14,743 bases of DNA from CAVRZY01 sp963725415 (GCA_963725415.1 CAVRZY010000062.1:1-14743); one strand, 5' to 3'; positions 7,277 through 14,157 are shown, counted from the first letter of the stretch. Made by a program: numbers and translations. The notes: a model not told the origin generated them from the sequence alone.

Positions 7277-8377
7277 ATGCTAGCTGGTATGTCCAACCGC
7301 GTACTGCGCCTGGCTCTGATCGGGCAGGGCTTCATGGGCCGGGTTCACTCGAATGCCTGGCGGCAGGTAAAACATTTCTTCGACGTTCCGTTTGATCTGG
7401 ACTGCCGCCTGATCTGCGCCCGCGATCGCGTGCGCCTCCAGAAGATGGCCGCCACCTGGGGCTGGGCCGAGATCGCCACCGACTGGCGCGCGGTCCTGGA
7501 GCGAGATGACATCGACCTCATCGATATCGCCGTGCCCAACGCCCTGCACGCCCCTATCGCCATGGCCGCCGCCCAAGCGGGCAAGATCGTGCTGTGCGAA
7601 AAACCGCTGGCGGTTTCGGCTGAAGAAGGTGCTGGCATGGTCGAGGCCGCGCGGCATCTGCCCACCATGGTCTGGTTCAACTACCGCCGCGTGCCCGCGG
7701 TGGCCTTCGCCCGCCGCCTGATCGAGGAGGGGCGCATCGGCCAGATCTTCCATTACCGCGCCACCTACCTTCAGCAGTGGGGCAACGATCCCACCCGCCC
7801 CCCGGACTGGAAGATCGACAAGGCCCAGGCCGGATCGGGCGTGCTCGGCGACCTGCTCTCGCATCTTATCGATACAGCGCTCTACCTGAATGGCCCCATC
7901 CGCGAGGTTACCGCGCTGATGCACACCTTCGCCGCGAGTCGCGAAGTGGACGACGCCACCCTGCTGCTGGCCCGCTTCGACAACGGCAGCCTGGGCACGT
8001 TCGAAGCCACCCGCTACGCCGTCGGATGCCCCAATCGCAACGCCTTCGAGATCCACGGCGCCCGGGGCATGCTGCGCTTCAACCTCGAAGACATGAACCA
8101 GCTCGAGTTTTTCGATGCCACCGAACCCCGCAACCTCCAGGGCGCTCGCAGTCTGCTCGTCACCGGGCCCGATCAGCCTTACTCGGGCAACTTCTGGAAG
8201 CCGGGCCACGCCATCGGCTACGAGCACACCTTCATCGCCGCCCTGGGGGACTTCCTCGATGCTCTCGCCAAGGGTCAGCCCTTCCACCCTAACTTCGAGG
8301 ACGCCCAAGAAGTCCAGCAGGTGTTGGACGCCGTGGAGCGCTCCGCGCAAACCGGGCAGTGGGTTGCGGTAAATTGA
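7277..8377 (+). CDS. Gfo/Idh/MocA-family NAD(P)-dependent oxidoreductase
   Basis: A 366-residue protein if begun at ATG 7277, or 362 from ATG 7289; neither start has a strong ribosome-binding site. The N-terminal Rossmann fold shows ALIGQGFMG (G16, G18, G21). IAVPNALH precedes LCEKPLA, the family EKP motif at 108-110. The C-terminal substrate domain has AGSGVLGDLLSHLID, with D192 and H196 in the usual catalytic positions, and a YLQQWGNDPTRPPDW segment like that of sugar dehydrogenases such as levoglucosan or inositol dehydrogenase. It should oxidise or reduce a sugar or cyclitol with NAD(P); the exact substrate is unknown. It is the first gene of a five-gene plus-strand operon and lies head-to-head with nadD. 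Confidence 0.88.
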   Translation: MLAGMSNRVLRLALIGQGFMGRVHSNAWRQVKHFFDVPFDLDCRLICARDRVRLQKMAATWGWAEIATDWRAVLERDDIDLIDIAVPNALHAPIAMAAAQAGKIVLCEKPLAVSAEEGAGMVEAARHLPTMVWFNYRRVPAVAFARRLIEEGRIGQIFHYRATYLQQWGNDPTRPPDWKIDKAQAGSGVLGDLLSHLIDTALYLNGPIREVTALMHTFAASREVDDATLLLARFDNGSLGTFEATRYAVGCPNRNAFEIHGARGMLRFNLEDMNQLEFFDATEPRNLQGARSLLVTGPDQPYSGNFWKPGHAIGYEHTFIAALGDFLDALAKGQPFHPNFEDAQEVQQVLDAVERSAQTGQWVAVN

Positions 8378-8384
8378 GAAGTAC

Positions 8385-9035
8385 ATGTTCACCTGGATCT
8401 GCCCAAAATGCGGGCGAGAAGTTCTGCCCGCCTACTCGGAGTGCCCCCACTGCAAGGAATGGACGGCCGGCTCTGAAACCGTTCCGCCCGAATCCCCTCC
8501 GGCTCAGCCAGGCCCGCCCGCGGCTGCGCAGGCTGCGCCCGGAGCTGGGGGGCGCGCCGGTTTGCCTAGCTGGCTGCTCAGCGTCCTGTTCGCGCTCAGC
8601 TTCGTGGTCGTTCTGGGCGTTGGCTTTTACGTCTATCAGGCCCTCCAGACCCGCAAACAGCCTCCTCCCGCTGCGCCGGCCTTCGAACCGCCTACGCTGC
8701 CCACGACCGCCGCCGTCAAAGCCCATCCCATTGCCGCCCAGATCGAAGTCACCGGGTTGCGCCTGACCGAGGATTCCAAACAGAGAGCCTTCGTGCAGTT
8801 TGTGGTCGTCAACCACTCCGCTGCCGAAATCGGCGACCTGGCTGCCAACGTCAACTTGAAGGGCGTCACGGCACGCGGCGAGCAGCAGCCGGTGGGCACA
8901 TTCTCCTTCAAGATCCCATTGCTCGGCCCGTACGAGTCCAAGGACTTGAAAGCCTCCGTGGACACCAAGCTGCGCGTCTACGAGCTACCGGACTGGCAGT
9001 TCCTACGGGCGGATTTCCAGATCACCTCGCCATGA
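8385..9035 (+). CDS. Zinc-ribbon single-pass membrane protein of unknown function
   Basis: A 216-residue protein in four parts. C6-P-K-C9 and C20-P-H-C23 form a short N-terminal zinc ribbon. A Pro/Ala-rich linker follows (~30-60), then one transmembrane helix at ~62-86 (WLLSVLFALSFVVVLGVGFYVY). The C-terminal domain (~115-216) is beta-rich, with VQFVVVNHSAAEIGDLAANV and a closing ELPDWQFLRADFQI. This resembles zinc-ribbon membrane proteins with a periplasmic beta-sandwich common in Acidobacteria; the role is unknown. The cytoplasmic ribbon may contact a partner and the outer domain a ligand (inference). GAGAAG lies 3 nt upstream of the ATG. The gene starts 7 nt after the oxidoreductase stop and its own stop overlaps nth by ATGA, so it belongs to the same transcript. 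Confidence 0.8.
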   Translation: MFTWICPKCGREVLPAYSECPHCKEWTAGSETVPPESPPAQPGPPAAAQAAPGAGGRAGLPSWLLSVLFALSFVVVLGVGFYVYQALQTRKQPPPAAPAFEPPTLPTTAAVKAHPIAAQIEVTGLRLTEDSKQRAFVQFVVVNHSAAEIGDLAANVNLKGVTARGEQQPVGTFSFKIPLLGPYESKDLKASVDTKLRVYELPDWQFLRADFQITSP

Positions 9036-9709
9036 GACCATCGCCCAGGACCAAGAAGCCCAAGACCGCAGCCGAGCGTAAACAGCGCGTCCAAGAAATC
9101 CTCCAGGCCCTCGATAAAACTTATCCCGCGGCCACTTGCGCTCTCCGGCACGGCAACCCCTGGCAGTTGCTGGTGGCCACCATCCTCTCGGCCCAGTGCA
9201 CCGACAAGCGCATTAACGAGGTCACCCCGGGCCTCTTCCGGAAGTACCCCAGCGTGGCGGACTTCGCCCACGCCAGCCAGGCCGAGCTGGCCCAGGACAT
9301 CCTTTCGACAGGCTTCTATAACGCCAAGGCCAAGTCGCTGATCGGCTCAGCCAAGAAAATCCTCTCCGATTTCGGCGGGGAAGTACCACGCACTATGGAG
9401 CAGATGCTCACCATCCCCGGCGCGGCGCGCAAGACCGCCAATGTGGTCCTGGGCACCGCCTACGGGATCGCCAGCGGCATCGTGGTGGACACCCACGTCC
9501 AGCGGCTGGCCCGCCGCCTGGATCTGACCAAACAGACCGACCCCGGCAAAATCGAACAGGACCTCATGAAGATCATCCCCCAGGAGAAGTGGATCGTCTT
9601 CTCGCACCAGTTGATTCACCACGGCCGCCGGTTGTGCGTGGCGCGCCGGCCCCGCTGCGCCGAGTGCCCCCTGGATACTATCTGCTACGCAAGGGACAAG
9701 ACGACATGA
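9032..9709 (+). CDS. nth: Endonuclease III (base-excision DNA glycosylase/AP lyase)
   Basis: A complete 225-residue enzyme. The helix-hairpin-helix LTIPGAARKTANVVLG (~126-141) contains the catalytic Lys K134, and D153 in VVDTHVQR is the catalytic Asp. The C-terminal iron-sulphur motif C202-x6-C209-x2-C212-x5-C218 is intact, binding a [4Fe-4S] cluster. It removes oxidised pyrimidines from DNA and cleaves abasic sites in base-excision repair. The hairpin reads PGAARKTA rather than the commoner PGVGRKTA, a change also seen in other Nth proteins. There is a short basic N-terminal extension of ~20 residues. It overlaps the zinc-ribbon gene upstream and the tldD-like gene downstream by ATGA each, indicating coupled translation; no functional link with the neighbours is obvious. 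Confidence 0.95.
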   Translation: MRPSPRTKKPKTAAERKQRVQEILQALDKTYPAATCALRHGNPWQLLVATILSAQCTDKRINEVTPGLFRKYPSVADFAHASQAELAQDILSTGFYNAKAKSLIGSAKKILSDFGGEVPRTMEQMLTIPGAARKTANVVLGTAYGIASGIVVDTHVQRLARRLDLTKQTDPGKIEQDLMKIIPQEKWIVFSHQLIHHGRRLCVARRPRCAECPLDTICYARDKTT

Positions 9710-11271
9710 TTACGCGACGAACGTTTCTGGGTTCTTCCGCCCTGCTGGCTTCGGAGTTGTTCGCCCGGCCGGCCGATTCCAAGACACCCTCGCCGGATCT
9801 GGAGAAGCTGGGCTCCGTAGCGCTGCGCGAAGCCGCCAGGCTCAAGGCCGGCTACTGCGACATCCGGATCACTCGATACCGCAACCAGAACGTCTTTGTG
9901 CAGCTCACCCCGGAGCGCGGCACCGGCAAGACCCTCGAGGTCCCCGGCGTCTCCGACAGCGATAGCTTCGGTTTCGGCGTGCGCGTGATCGCCGATGGCG
10001 CCTGGGGATTCGCCGCTTCCCCCATCGTTACCCCTAAGGAGATCGCGCGCATCACCGCCGAGGCCGTGACCGTGGCCCGCGCCAACGCCGTCCTCAAGAG
10101 CCGGCCCGTCACTCTGGCCCCGGTAAAGGCCTACAAAGACCGCTGGACTTCGCCCTTGGAGCGCAACCCCTTCGATGTCCCGGTCCGCGACAAACTCGAA
10201 TTACTGCGCGCCGCGGCCGCCGAGATCAAGAAGGAAAAACGCGTCTTCGCCGCCAGCGCCCTGCTGTGGTTCCGCTCCGAAGACAAGTACTTCGCTTCTT
10301 CGGAAGGCTCCTCCATTCAGCAGCTCGTCATCCAGACCTACGCCACCTTGACGGCCACGGGCGTGGACCTGGCCAACGGCATCACGCGCACCCGCAACTA
10401 CTCGCCCGCGCCGCTCCAGACCGGCTTCGAGTACGTCCCTATCATGAATCTGGAGGAAAACGCGCGCCGCATCCGCGAGGAAGTGATCGAGCATCTGGCC
10501 GCGCCCCCCGTCCAGCCGGGCAAGAAGGATCTGGTGCTGTTGCCGAGTCACCTCTGGCTGACCATCCACGAAAGCATCGGCCATCCCACCGAGCTGGATC
10601 GCGCCCTGGGCTACGAGGCCAATTTCGCCGGCACCAGCTTCCTGACCCTCGACAAAATGGGCAAGGAGCGCATCGCCAGCGATCTGGTCACCTTCTATGG
10701 CGACCGCATCTACGAGCGCGGCCTGGCCACCGCCGGCTACGATGACGATGGCGTGAAGACGCTGCGTTTCCCCATCATCGAAAAAGGAATCTTCAAGCAC
10801 TACCAGACCACGCGCGAGATGGCGCCTCTGGCCGGCGAGAAAGAGTCCAACGGCTGCTGCTATGCCGAGTCCTGGTCCAGCATTCCCTTCCAGCGCATGC
10901 CCAACATCTGGCTGGCCCCAGGCAAGCCGGAAACCACCCTGGCGGATTTGATCTCCGGCGTGGACGACGGCATCCTGATCGACGGCAACGGCAGCTTCTC
11001 CATCGATCAGCAGCGCTACAACTTCCAGTTCGGCGGCGACGCTTTCTACCAGATCAAGGGCGGCCAGAAGCGCAGCATGCTTTCCCGCGTGGCTTACCAG
11101 TCGCGCACGCCCGATTTCTGGCAGGCTTGCGACGCCATCGCCGGCCCCAGCCTCTGGCAGCAGTACGGCGCGCCCAACGACGGCAAGGGCGAACCCATGC
11201 AGGTCAACTCGGTGAGCCACGGCTGCTCGCCGGCGCGCTTCCGCCAGATCAACGTTATTCAAACGGACTAA
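9706..11271 (+). CDS. tldD: TldD-like metalloprotease with a Tat export signal
   Basis: A 521-residue TldD/PmbA-family protein. The start ATG overlaps the nth stop (ATGA). The N-terminus MITRRTFLGSSALLASELFA has a twin-arginine motif followed by a short hydrophobic stretch, a Tat signal that classical cytosolic TldD lacks. The metal-binding HExxxH is H288-E-S-I-G-H293. Downstream regions match the family: IIEKGIFKHYQTTRE, then a glycine-rich ISGVDDGILIDGNGSFSIDQQRYNF segment. The usual C-terminal CGKxG/Q motif, whose Cys is the third zinc ligand in E. coli TldD, reads NDGKGEP here, with D492 in the Cys position; a new Cys lies at 507 (SHGC). With PmbA, TldD degrades unfolded peptides and processes microcin/quinone-cofactor precursors in other bacteria. 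It is followed after 2 nt by its probable partner. Confidence 0.88.
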   Translation: MITRRTFLGSSALLASELFARPADSKTPSPDLEKLGSVALREAARLKAGYCDIRITRYRNQNVFVQLTPERGTGKTLEVPGVSDSDSFGFGVRVIADGAWGFAASPIVTPKEIARITAEAVTVARANAVLKSRPVTLAPVKAYKDRWTSPLERNPFDVPVRDKLELLRAAAAEIKKEKRVFAASALLWFRSEDKYFASSEGSSIQQLVIQTYATLTATGVDLANGITRTRNYSPAPLQTGFEYVPIMNLEENARRIREEVIEHLAAPPVQPGKKDLVLLPSHLWLTIHESIGHPTELDRALGYEANFAGTSFLTLDKMGKERIASDLVTFYGDRIYERGLATAGYDDDGVKTLRFPIIEKGIFKHYQTTREMAPLAGEKESNGCCYAESWSSIPFQRMPNIWLAPGKPETTLADLISGVDDGILIDGNGSFSIDQQRYNFQFGGDAFYQIKGGQKRSMLSRVAYQSRTPDFWQACDAIAGPSLWQQYGAPNDGKGEPMQVNSVSHGCSPARFRQINVIQTD

Positions 11272-11273
11272 CC

Positions 11274-12599
11274 ATGTTCACCCGCGAAGAAGCCCAAAAG
11301 CTGGCAGAAAAGATTCTCTCGTTTTCGACCTTCCCGGAGTGCTCCCTGATGCTGTCGTCCTCCGAGGATCTCAACCTGCGCTTCGCCAGAAACGGCATCA
11401 CCACCTCGGGCTTCACCATCGAGCGCTCCGTCTCCATCTCCTCCACCCGCGACGAGAAGACCGGCTCCACGCGCACCGACCAGATCGATGACGACTCGCT
11501 GCGGGCCGCCGTCAAGCGCTCCGAGGAGCTGGCCTCGATTGCTCCGGCCAATCCCGAGCACATGCCACCGCTGGGCCCCCAGCAATACCCTGCCATCGAC
11601 AACTACGATGAGGAGACCGCCCGGGCTCGCTCGCCCGTCGTCATCCCTCACATCCGCGCCATCATCGACGCCGCGGTCAAAGAGAAGCTGGTGGCTGCGG
11701 GCTTCTTCGAACGCTCCGCCTCCGCCTCTGCGGTCGCCAACAAGAACGGCCTGTTCGGATACAGCCGCTCCACCGACTCCCGGCTTAGCACCACCATCCG
11801 AACTTCCGACGGCGCCAGTTCCGGGTGGGCAGTTCACCCGGCCGTCCGCGTCGGCGAGATCAACGGGGCCGCTCTGGCCGCCACCGCCGTCGAGAAGTGC
11901 CTGAAGTGGCGCAAGCCCGTCCGCCTCGACCCCGGCAAGTACACTGTCCTGCTCGAAGCCAACGCCGTCGGCGACCTGTTGCGCATGGCCGGCTTCTCCC
12001 TTAACGCCCGCGGCGCCGAAGAGGGTCGCACCTTCCTCAGCAAGAAGGGCGGAGGAACGCTGCTCGGCGAAAAACTCTTCCCGGAAATCATCACGCTCTA
12101 CAGTGACCCGTTCGATCGCAGGATGCCAGCCTCGCCATGGTCCATGGACTCGCTCCCCAACCGCAAGATGGCGTGGATCGAAAAAGGCGTGGTGCGCAAT
12201 CTGTGGTACGACCGCTACTGGGCACGCAAGGCAGAGAAGGAACCTACTCCCTTCCCAACCTCGCTGGTGCTGGAGGGCGCCGACGCCAGCCTGGAGGATC
12301 TGATGCGCTCGGTTGACCGCGGCCTGCTGGTCACCCACTTCTGGTACATCCGCGTGCTCAACCCCAGGACCCTCCAGCTCACCGGCCTCACCCGCGACGG
12401 CCTGTTCCTGATCGAGAACGGCAAACTGGCCACCCCGGTAGTGAACTTCCGCTTCAACGAAAGCCCGGTCCGCCTGCTGGAAAACGCTCAGAAGCTCGGT
12501 CGCGTCGCCCGCACCCGCGGCTTTGAAGGCGGCTCCATGATCGCGCCTCCCATGGTTGCCTCGAACTTCACCTTCTCCAGCGTCTCCGACGCGGTCTAA
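11274..12599 (+). CDS. pmbA: PmbA/TldE-like partner of the TldD-like protease
   Basis: A 441-residue member of the TldD/PmbA family. It has no HExxxH: the region aligned with the metal site reads LLEANAVGDLLRMAGFSLNA, as expected for the non-catalytic PmbA (TldE) subunit. The N-terminus MFTREEAQKLAEKILSF begins directly with the family's first helix and has no signal peptide. Later parts follow the fold: RTFLSKKGG, ITLYSDPFDRRMPASPWSMD, WIEKGVVRNLWYDRYWARKA, and the C-terminal MIAPPMVASNFTFSSVSD. It starts 2 nt after the TldD-like stop, so the two are made together and probably form a heteromer. The mismatch between an exported TldD and an unsignalled PmbA is notable. It is the last gene of the operon. 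Confidence 0.88.
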   Translation: MFTREEAQKLAEKILSFSTFPECSLMLSSSEDLNLRFARNGITTSGFTIERSVSISSTRDEKTGSTRTDQIDDDSLRAAVKRSEELASIAPANPEHMPPLGPQQYPAIDNYDEETARARSPVVIPHIRAIIDAAVKEKLVAAGFFERSASASAVANKNGLFGYSRSTDSRLSTTIRTSDGASSGWAVHPAVRVGEINGAALAATAVEKCLKWRKPVRLDPGKYTVLLEANAVGDLLRMAGFSLNARGAEEGRTFLSKKGGGTLLGEKLFPEIITLYSDPFDRRMPASPWSMDSLPNRKMAWIEKGVVRNLWYDRYWARKAEKEPTPFPTSLVLEGADASLEDLMRSVDRGLLVTHFWYIRVLNPRTLQLTGLTRDGLFLIENGKLATPVVNFRFNESPVRLLENAQKLGRVARTRGFEGGSMIAPPMVASNFTFSSVSDAV

Positions 12600-12846
12600 A
12601 AGGGGACAGCACTCGTTGTGCACCCCGACCCCAGCGCCCCGCGTGTTTCTCCAGCCGCGTCACGAAACCCTGGCCACCCAACGCGCAACCCTTGTAAGTC
12701 GATTGGCGCAGGCGGCGCTCCGCCTCGCCCAGCAGGTATTCCCAGGTCTCGCTGTCCCATCCCGTCGGCGAGAGCTCCCGGTCCAGCAACAGCGGCCATG
12801 GGCGGGTTCCAATATCCACCCCGGCGCCACTGATTCCATGCCGCAC
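12568..12846 (-). pseudogene. C-terminal relic of a REP-associated (RAYT-like) transposase
   Basis: The minus-strand frame (GTG at 12844-12846 to a TGA at 12568-12570) encodes TRPWPL ... GWDSETWEYLLGEAERRLRQS ... GCALGGQGFVTRLEKHAGR. The E-x-x-LR ... G-x-x-LG-x-x-x-FV-x-x-LE-x-x-x-GR pattern is the usual C-terminal tail of Y1-type REP-associated tyrosine transposases, which normally ends in a basic GRP-rich segment. The catalytic HUH and Tyr part is absent: in frame there is a stop 9 nt upstream of the GTG, and the mazF stop lies 10 bp away. It is therefore a truncated relic. Its 3' end runs 32 bp into the PmbA-like gene on the opposite strand. Only the motif pattern supports the family, so the call is moderate. 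Confidence 0.65.
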
Positions 12847-12855
12847 GCCGCTTGA

Positions 12856-13200
12856 CTATTTTCCAAGAACCACATCAACCCCGGCGAGAATCAGTTCCAA
12901 CTTAGCGCGCGGGAGCTTACCGACGAGCTCCGTGATAAGCTCTCGATCCAATGTCACAATCTGAGAGACGTTGGCCACCGAGTCCCGCGGGAGCCCGGTA
13001 AGGCGGGGCGACAGAGCGACATTCCCCGGTGCGTTGGCCCATCGAAGGTTGCTGGTCAGCGGCACGCACACCACGGTACCGATTCGACTGCGGTTCAAGG
13101 CATCCCCCTGCACGACGACAACCGGCCTCTTAAACCCCGGACCAGATCCTGTACCAGCGGGCAGATCGGCCCACCAGACCTCGCCCTGCGATATCACCAC
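12856..13200 (-). CDS. mazF: MazF/PemK-type mRNA interferase toxin
   Basis: A 114-residue protein with the MazF signature GEVWWADLP at 6-14, KRPVVVVQ with R25, and VCVPLTSN with T49, the positions of the catalytic Arg and Thr/Ser of MazF RNases. It should cleave mRNA at short sites until bound by its antitoxin. It begins with GTG at 13198-13200; a second GTG at 13195-13197 overlaps the antitoxin stop as GTGA. Either gives 4-7 nt overlap with the upstream antitoxin gene and coupled translation. The gene looks intact. It lies between a transposase relic and its antitoxin in an accessory stretch. Confidence 0.9.
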   Translation of the reverse strand: MVISQGEVWWADLPAGTGSGPGFKRPVVVVQGDALNRSRIGTVVCVPLTSNLRWANAPGNVALSPRLTGLPRDSVANVSQIVTLDRELITELVGKLPRAKLELILAGVDVVLGK

Positions 13201-13430
13201 TCGCTTCGCTCCAGGATGCGACGGGCGGCTGATGAAACGAATCTATCTGTCGAAGGTCCCAACTCGGTGCAAACTCGATCCATGGCTTCGGTGACATCTT
13301 CCCGCGCGTGCCGCGCCACGTACTCCTTGACCGCATCGCTGTACAGCCGACTCCGCGACTTCTTTGTCCGCCGGGCGAGCTGCTCCGCACTTTCGAACAC
13401 ATCGTCCGGAATGGAGATCGCCGTCTTCAT
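13194..13430 (-). CDS. Ribbon-helix-helix antitoxin of the MazF toxin
   Basis: A 78-residue protein. The N-terminus KTAISIPDDVFESAEQLARR is a ribbon strand plus helix, followed by SRSRLYSDAVKEYVARH as the second helix, the RHH/CopG DNA-binding fold seen in MazE6/ChpI-type antitoxins. The C-terminal ~35 residues (DVTEAMDRVCTELG ... ILERSEW) form the toxin-binding tail. The ATG at 13428-13430 is preceded by AAAGGT, a usable ribosome-binding site. It is first in the operon, overlapping the toxin, so it can repress its own promoter together with the toxin. Confidence 0.88.
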   Translation of the reverse strand: MKTAISIPDDVFESAEQLARRTKKSRSRLYSDAVKEYVARHAREDVTEAMDRVCTELGPSTDRFVSSAARRILERSEW

Positions 13431-13436
13431 ACCTTT

Positions 13437-13442
13437 AGTATA
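13437..13442 (-). promoter_or_regulatory. Possible -10 box (TATACT) of the mazEF-like operon
   Basis: On the minus strand, GGGGTTATACTAAAGGT precedes the antitoxin ATG. The TATACT hexamer lies 6 nt from the ATG, giving an almost leaderless transcript. No clear -35 is seen, and the sequence just upstream belongs to a gene relic, so the promoter may have been completed at the junction. Confidence 0.3.
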
Positions 13443-13443
13443 A

Positions 13444-13555
13444 CCCCGGCCTCGAAGCCAACACCTGGCGCTGGAACCAGAAGCGCCCCGAACTCCATGC
13501 GCTGCGACAAAGGCGGCAACATGCACTTCGAAAAACCGGTCCCCGCCGCTTGGGC
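13444..13555 (+). pseudogene. Internally deleted relic of the lipoprotein-type gene found at 14139-14658
   Basis: Two blocks match the downstream gene. 13444-13497 matches 14309-14363 with five mismatches and one missing T; 13498-13555 matches 14489-14546 with a handful of mismatches up to GCTTGG. Between them the 125 bp present at 14364-14488 are missing, which breaks the frame. The first block encodes LEANTWRWNQKRPEL and the second, in another frame, DKGGNMHFEKPVPAAW, matching EKGGEMHFERPVPAAW of the sister gene. The 5' part (signal peptide and first third) is absent, cut off at the border with the MazF-antitoxin promoter; the 3' end fades before the next antitoxin gene. No start or ribosome-binding site remains. 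Confidence 0.8.
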
Positions 13556-13609
13556 CAGGAAGAACCCCTCTTCGCATTCCTGGCCGGCGCCCCGTGATAG
13601 ACTCTTGAT

Positions 13610-13822
13610 ATGGGCCGCGTTGAAGAAATCGAACAGACGATCGATCGCTTGCCCTCCGATGAGTTTTTCCGGCTCGCTCGATGGCTGCGTGAGCGCGAAC
13701 AACAGCGCTGGGATGAGCAGCTCGATCGCGATTCCTCTTGCGGCAAGCTCGACTTCCTGTTCGAAGAGGCCGATGCCGAACGCGAAAAGGGATCCCTTCG
13801 CGACTTCCCGCCATCCACATGA
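13610..13822 (+). CDS. Small helical antitoxin of a second toxin-antitoxin pair
   Basis: A 70-residue acidic, helical protein: MGRVEEIEQTIDRLPSDEFF, then RLARWLREREQQRWDEQLDRD and GKLDFLFEEADAEREKGSLRD. This is the pattern of short antitoxins paired with RelE/HigB-fold toxins, in which a helical start is followed by a 'WDEQLDRDS..GKLDFLFEEA' tail that wraps the toxin. I see no DNA-binding motif. The ATG at 13610 has little ribosome-binding sequence in front (CTTGAT). The stop overlaps the toxin start by ATGA, typical of coupled toxin-antitoxin genes. It reads away from the MazF pair, with the gene relic between them. Confidence 0.8.
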   Translation: MGRVEEIEQTIDRLPSDEFFRLARWLREREQQRWDEQLDRDSSCGKLDFLFEEADAEREKGSLRDFPPST

Positions 13823-14157
13823 AGTCTGTTGCTACGAGGCGCTTCTGGGATCTGTTTCACGCTCTCCCCGAAGACATCCGGCGGCTCGCCATCAAAAACT
13901 ACCAACTCTGGCGAGAGGATCCCCATCACCCCTCGCTCCAGTTCCAGTTGCTCAAAGGCAGCACGGATCGGTTCACGGTGCGCATCGGAGATCACTATCG
14001 AGCGTTGGGCCGCGTTGAATTGGACACAATCACCTGGAGTGAGCAAGCGCCATCCGGGCGTAAGCTGGGGCGTATGATGGATCTGGTTGGGGCTTGGAAA
14101 CCGAGCCCCGCCCCTTTTCGCGCTATACTCGCTTTCTTGTGCGCTGGGTTGTTCTAG
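13819..14157 (+). CDS. RelE/ParE-fold toxin with an aberrant C-terminus
   Basis: The start ATG overlaps the antitoxin stop. Residues 1-73 fit the RelE/HigB/ParE fold: FWDLFHALPEDIRRLAIKNYQLW helices, HPSLQFQLLKG, FTVRIGDHYRALGR, and DTITW. In this family the strand ending 'ITW' normally runs on into W-x-G-[ST]-H-x-x-Y-D, which carries conserved C-terminal residues. Here, from residue 74, the sequence becomes SEQAPSGRKLGRMMDLVG and then a run that lies over the start of the next gene, ending at 14157 (112 residues instead of ~90). The tail looks like read-through of unrelated DNA, so the toxin may be inactive. The break point is near 14037. Whether the loss is real or the family tolerates it needs an alignment. 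Confidence 0.68.
   Translation: MKSVATRRFWDLFHALPEDIRRLAIKNYQLWREDPHHPSLQFQLLKGSTDRFTVRIGDHYRALGRVELDTITWSEQAPSGRKLGRMMDLVGAWKPSPAPFRAILAFLCAGLF
14124..14129 (+). promoter_or_regulatory. Possible -10 box (TATACT) of the lipoprotein-type gene
   Basis: TATACT lies 9 nt before the GTG at 14139 in CGCTATACTCGCTTTCTTGTG. If it is used, transcripts would start at about the start codon, which argues against the longer TTG start at 14094. No good -35 is visible. Confidence 0.3.

Noticed and set aside
7280..8392. 370-codon minus-strand frame opposite the oxidoreductase
   Set aside because: Exact antisense of a clear Gfo/Idh/MocA gene; translation shows no domain.
10201..12623. Long minus-strand open frames opposite tldD and pmbA (10201-11262, 11268-12623)
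   Set aside because: Composition typical of antisense frames in GC-rich DNA, no recognisable motifs, and the opposite strand encodes clear family proteins.
12600..12632. Intrinsic terminator after pmbA from the GCACTCGTTGTGC hairpin
   Set aside because: A 4-bp stem without a following T-run is too weak, and the bases belong to the transposase relic.
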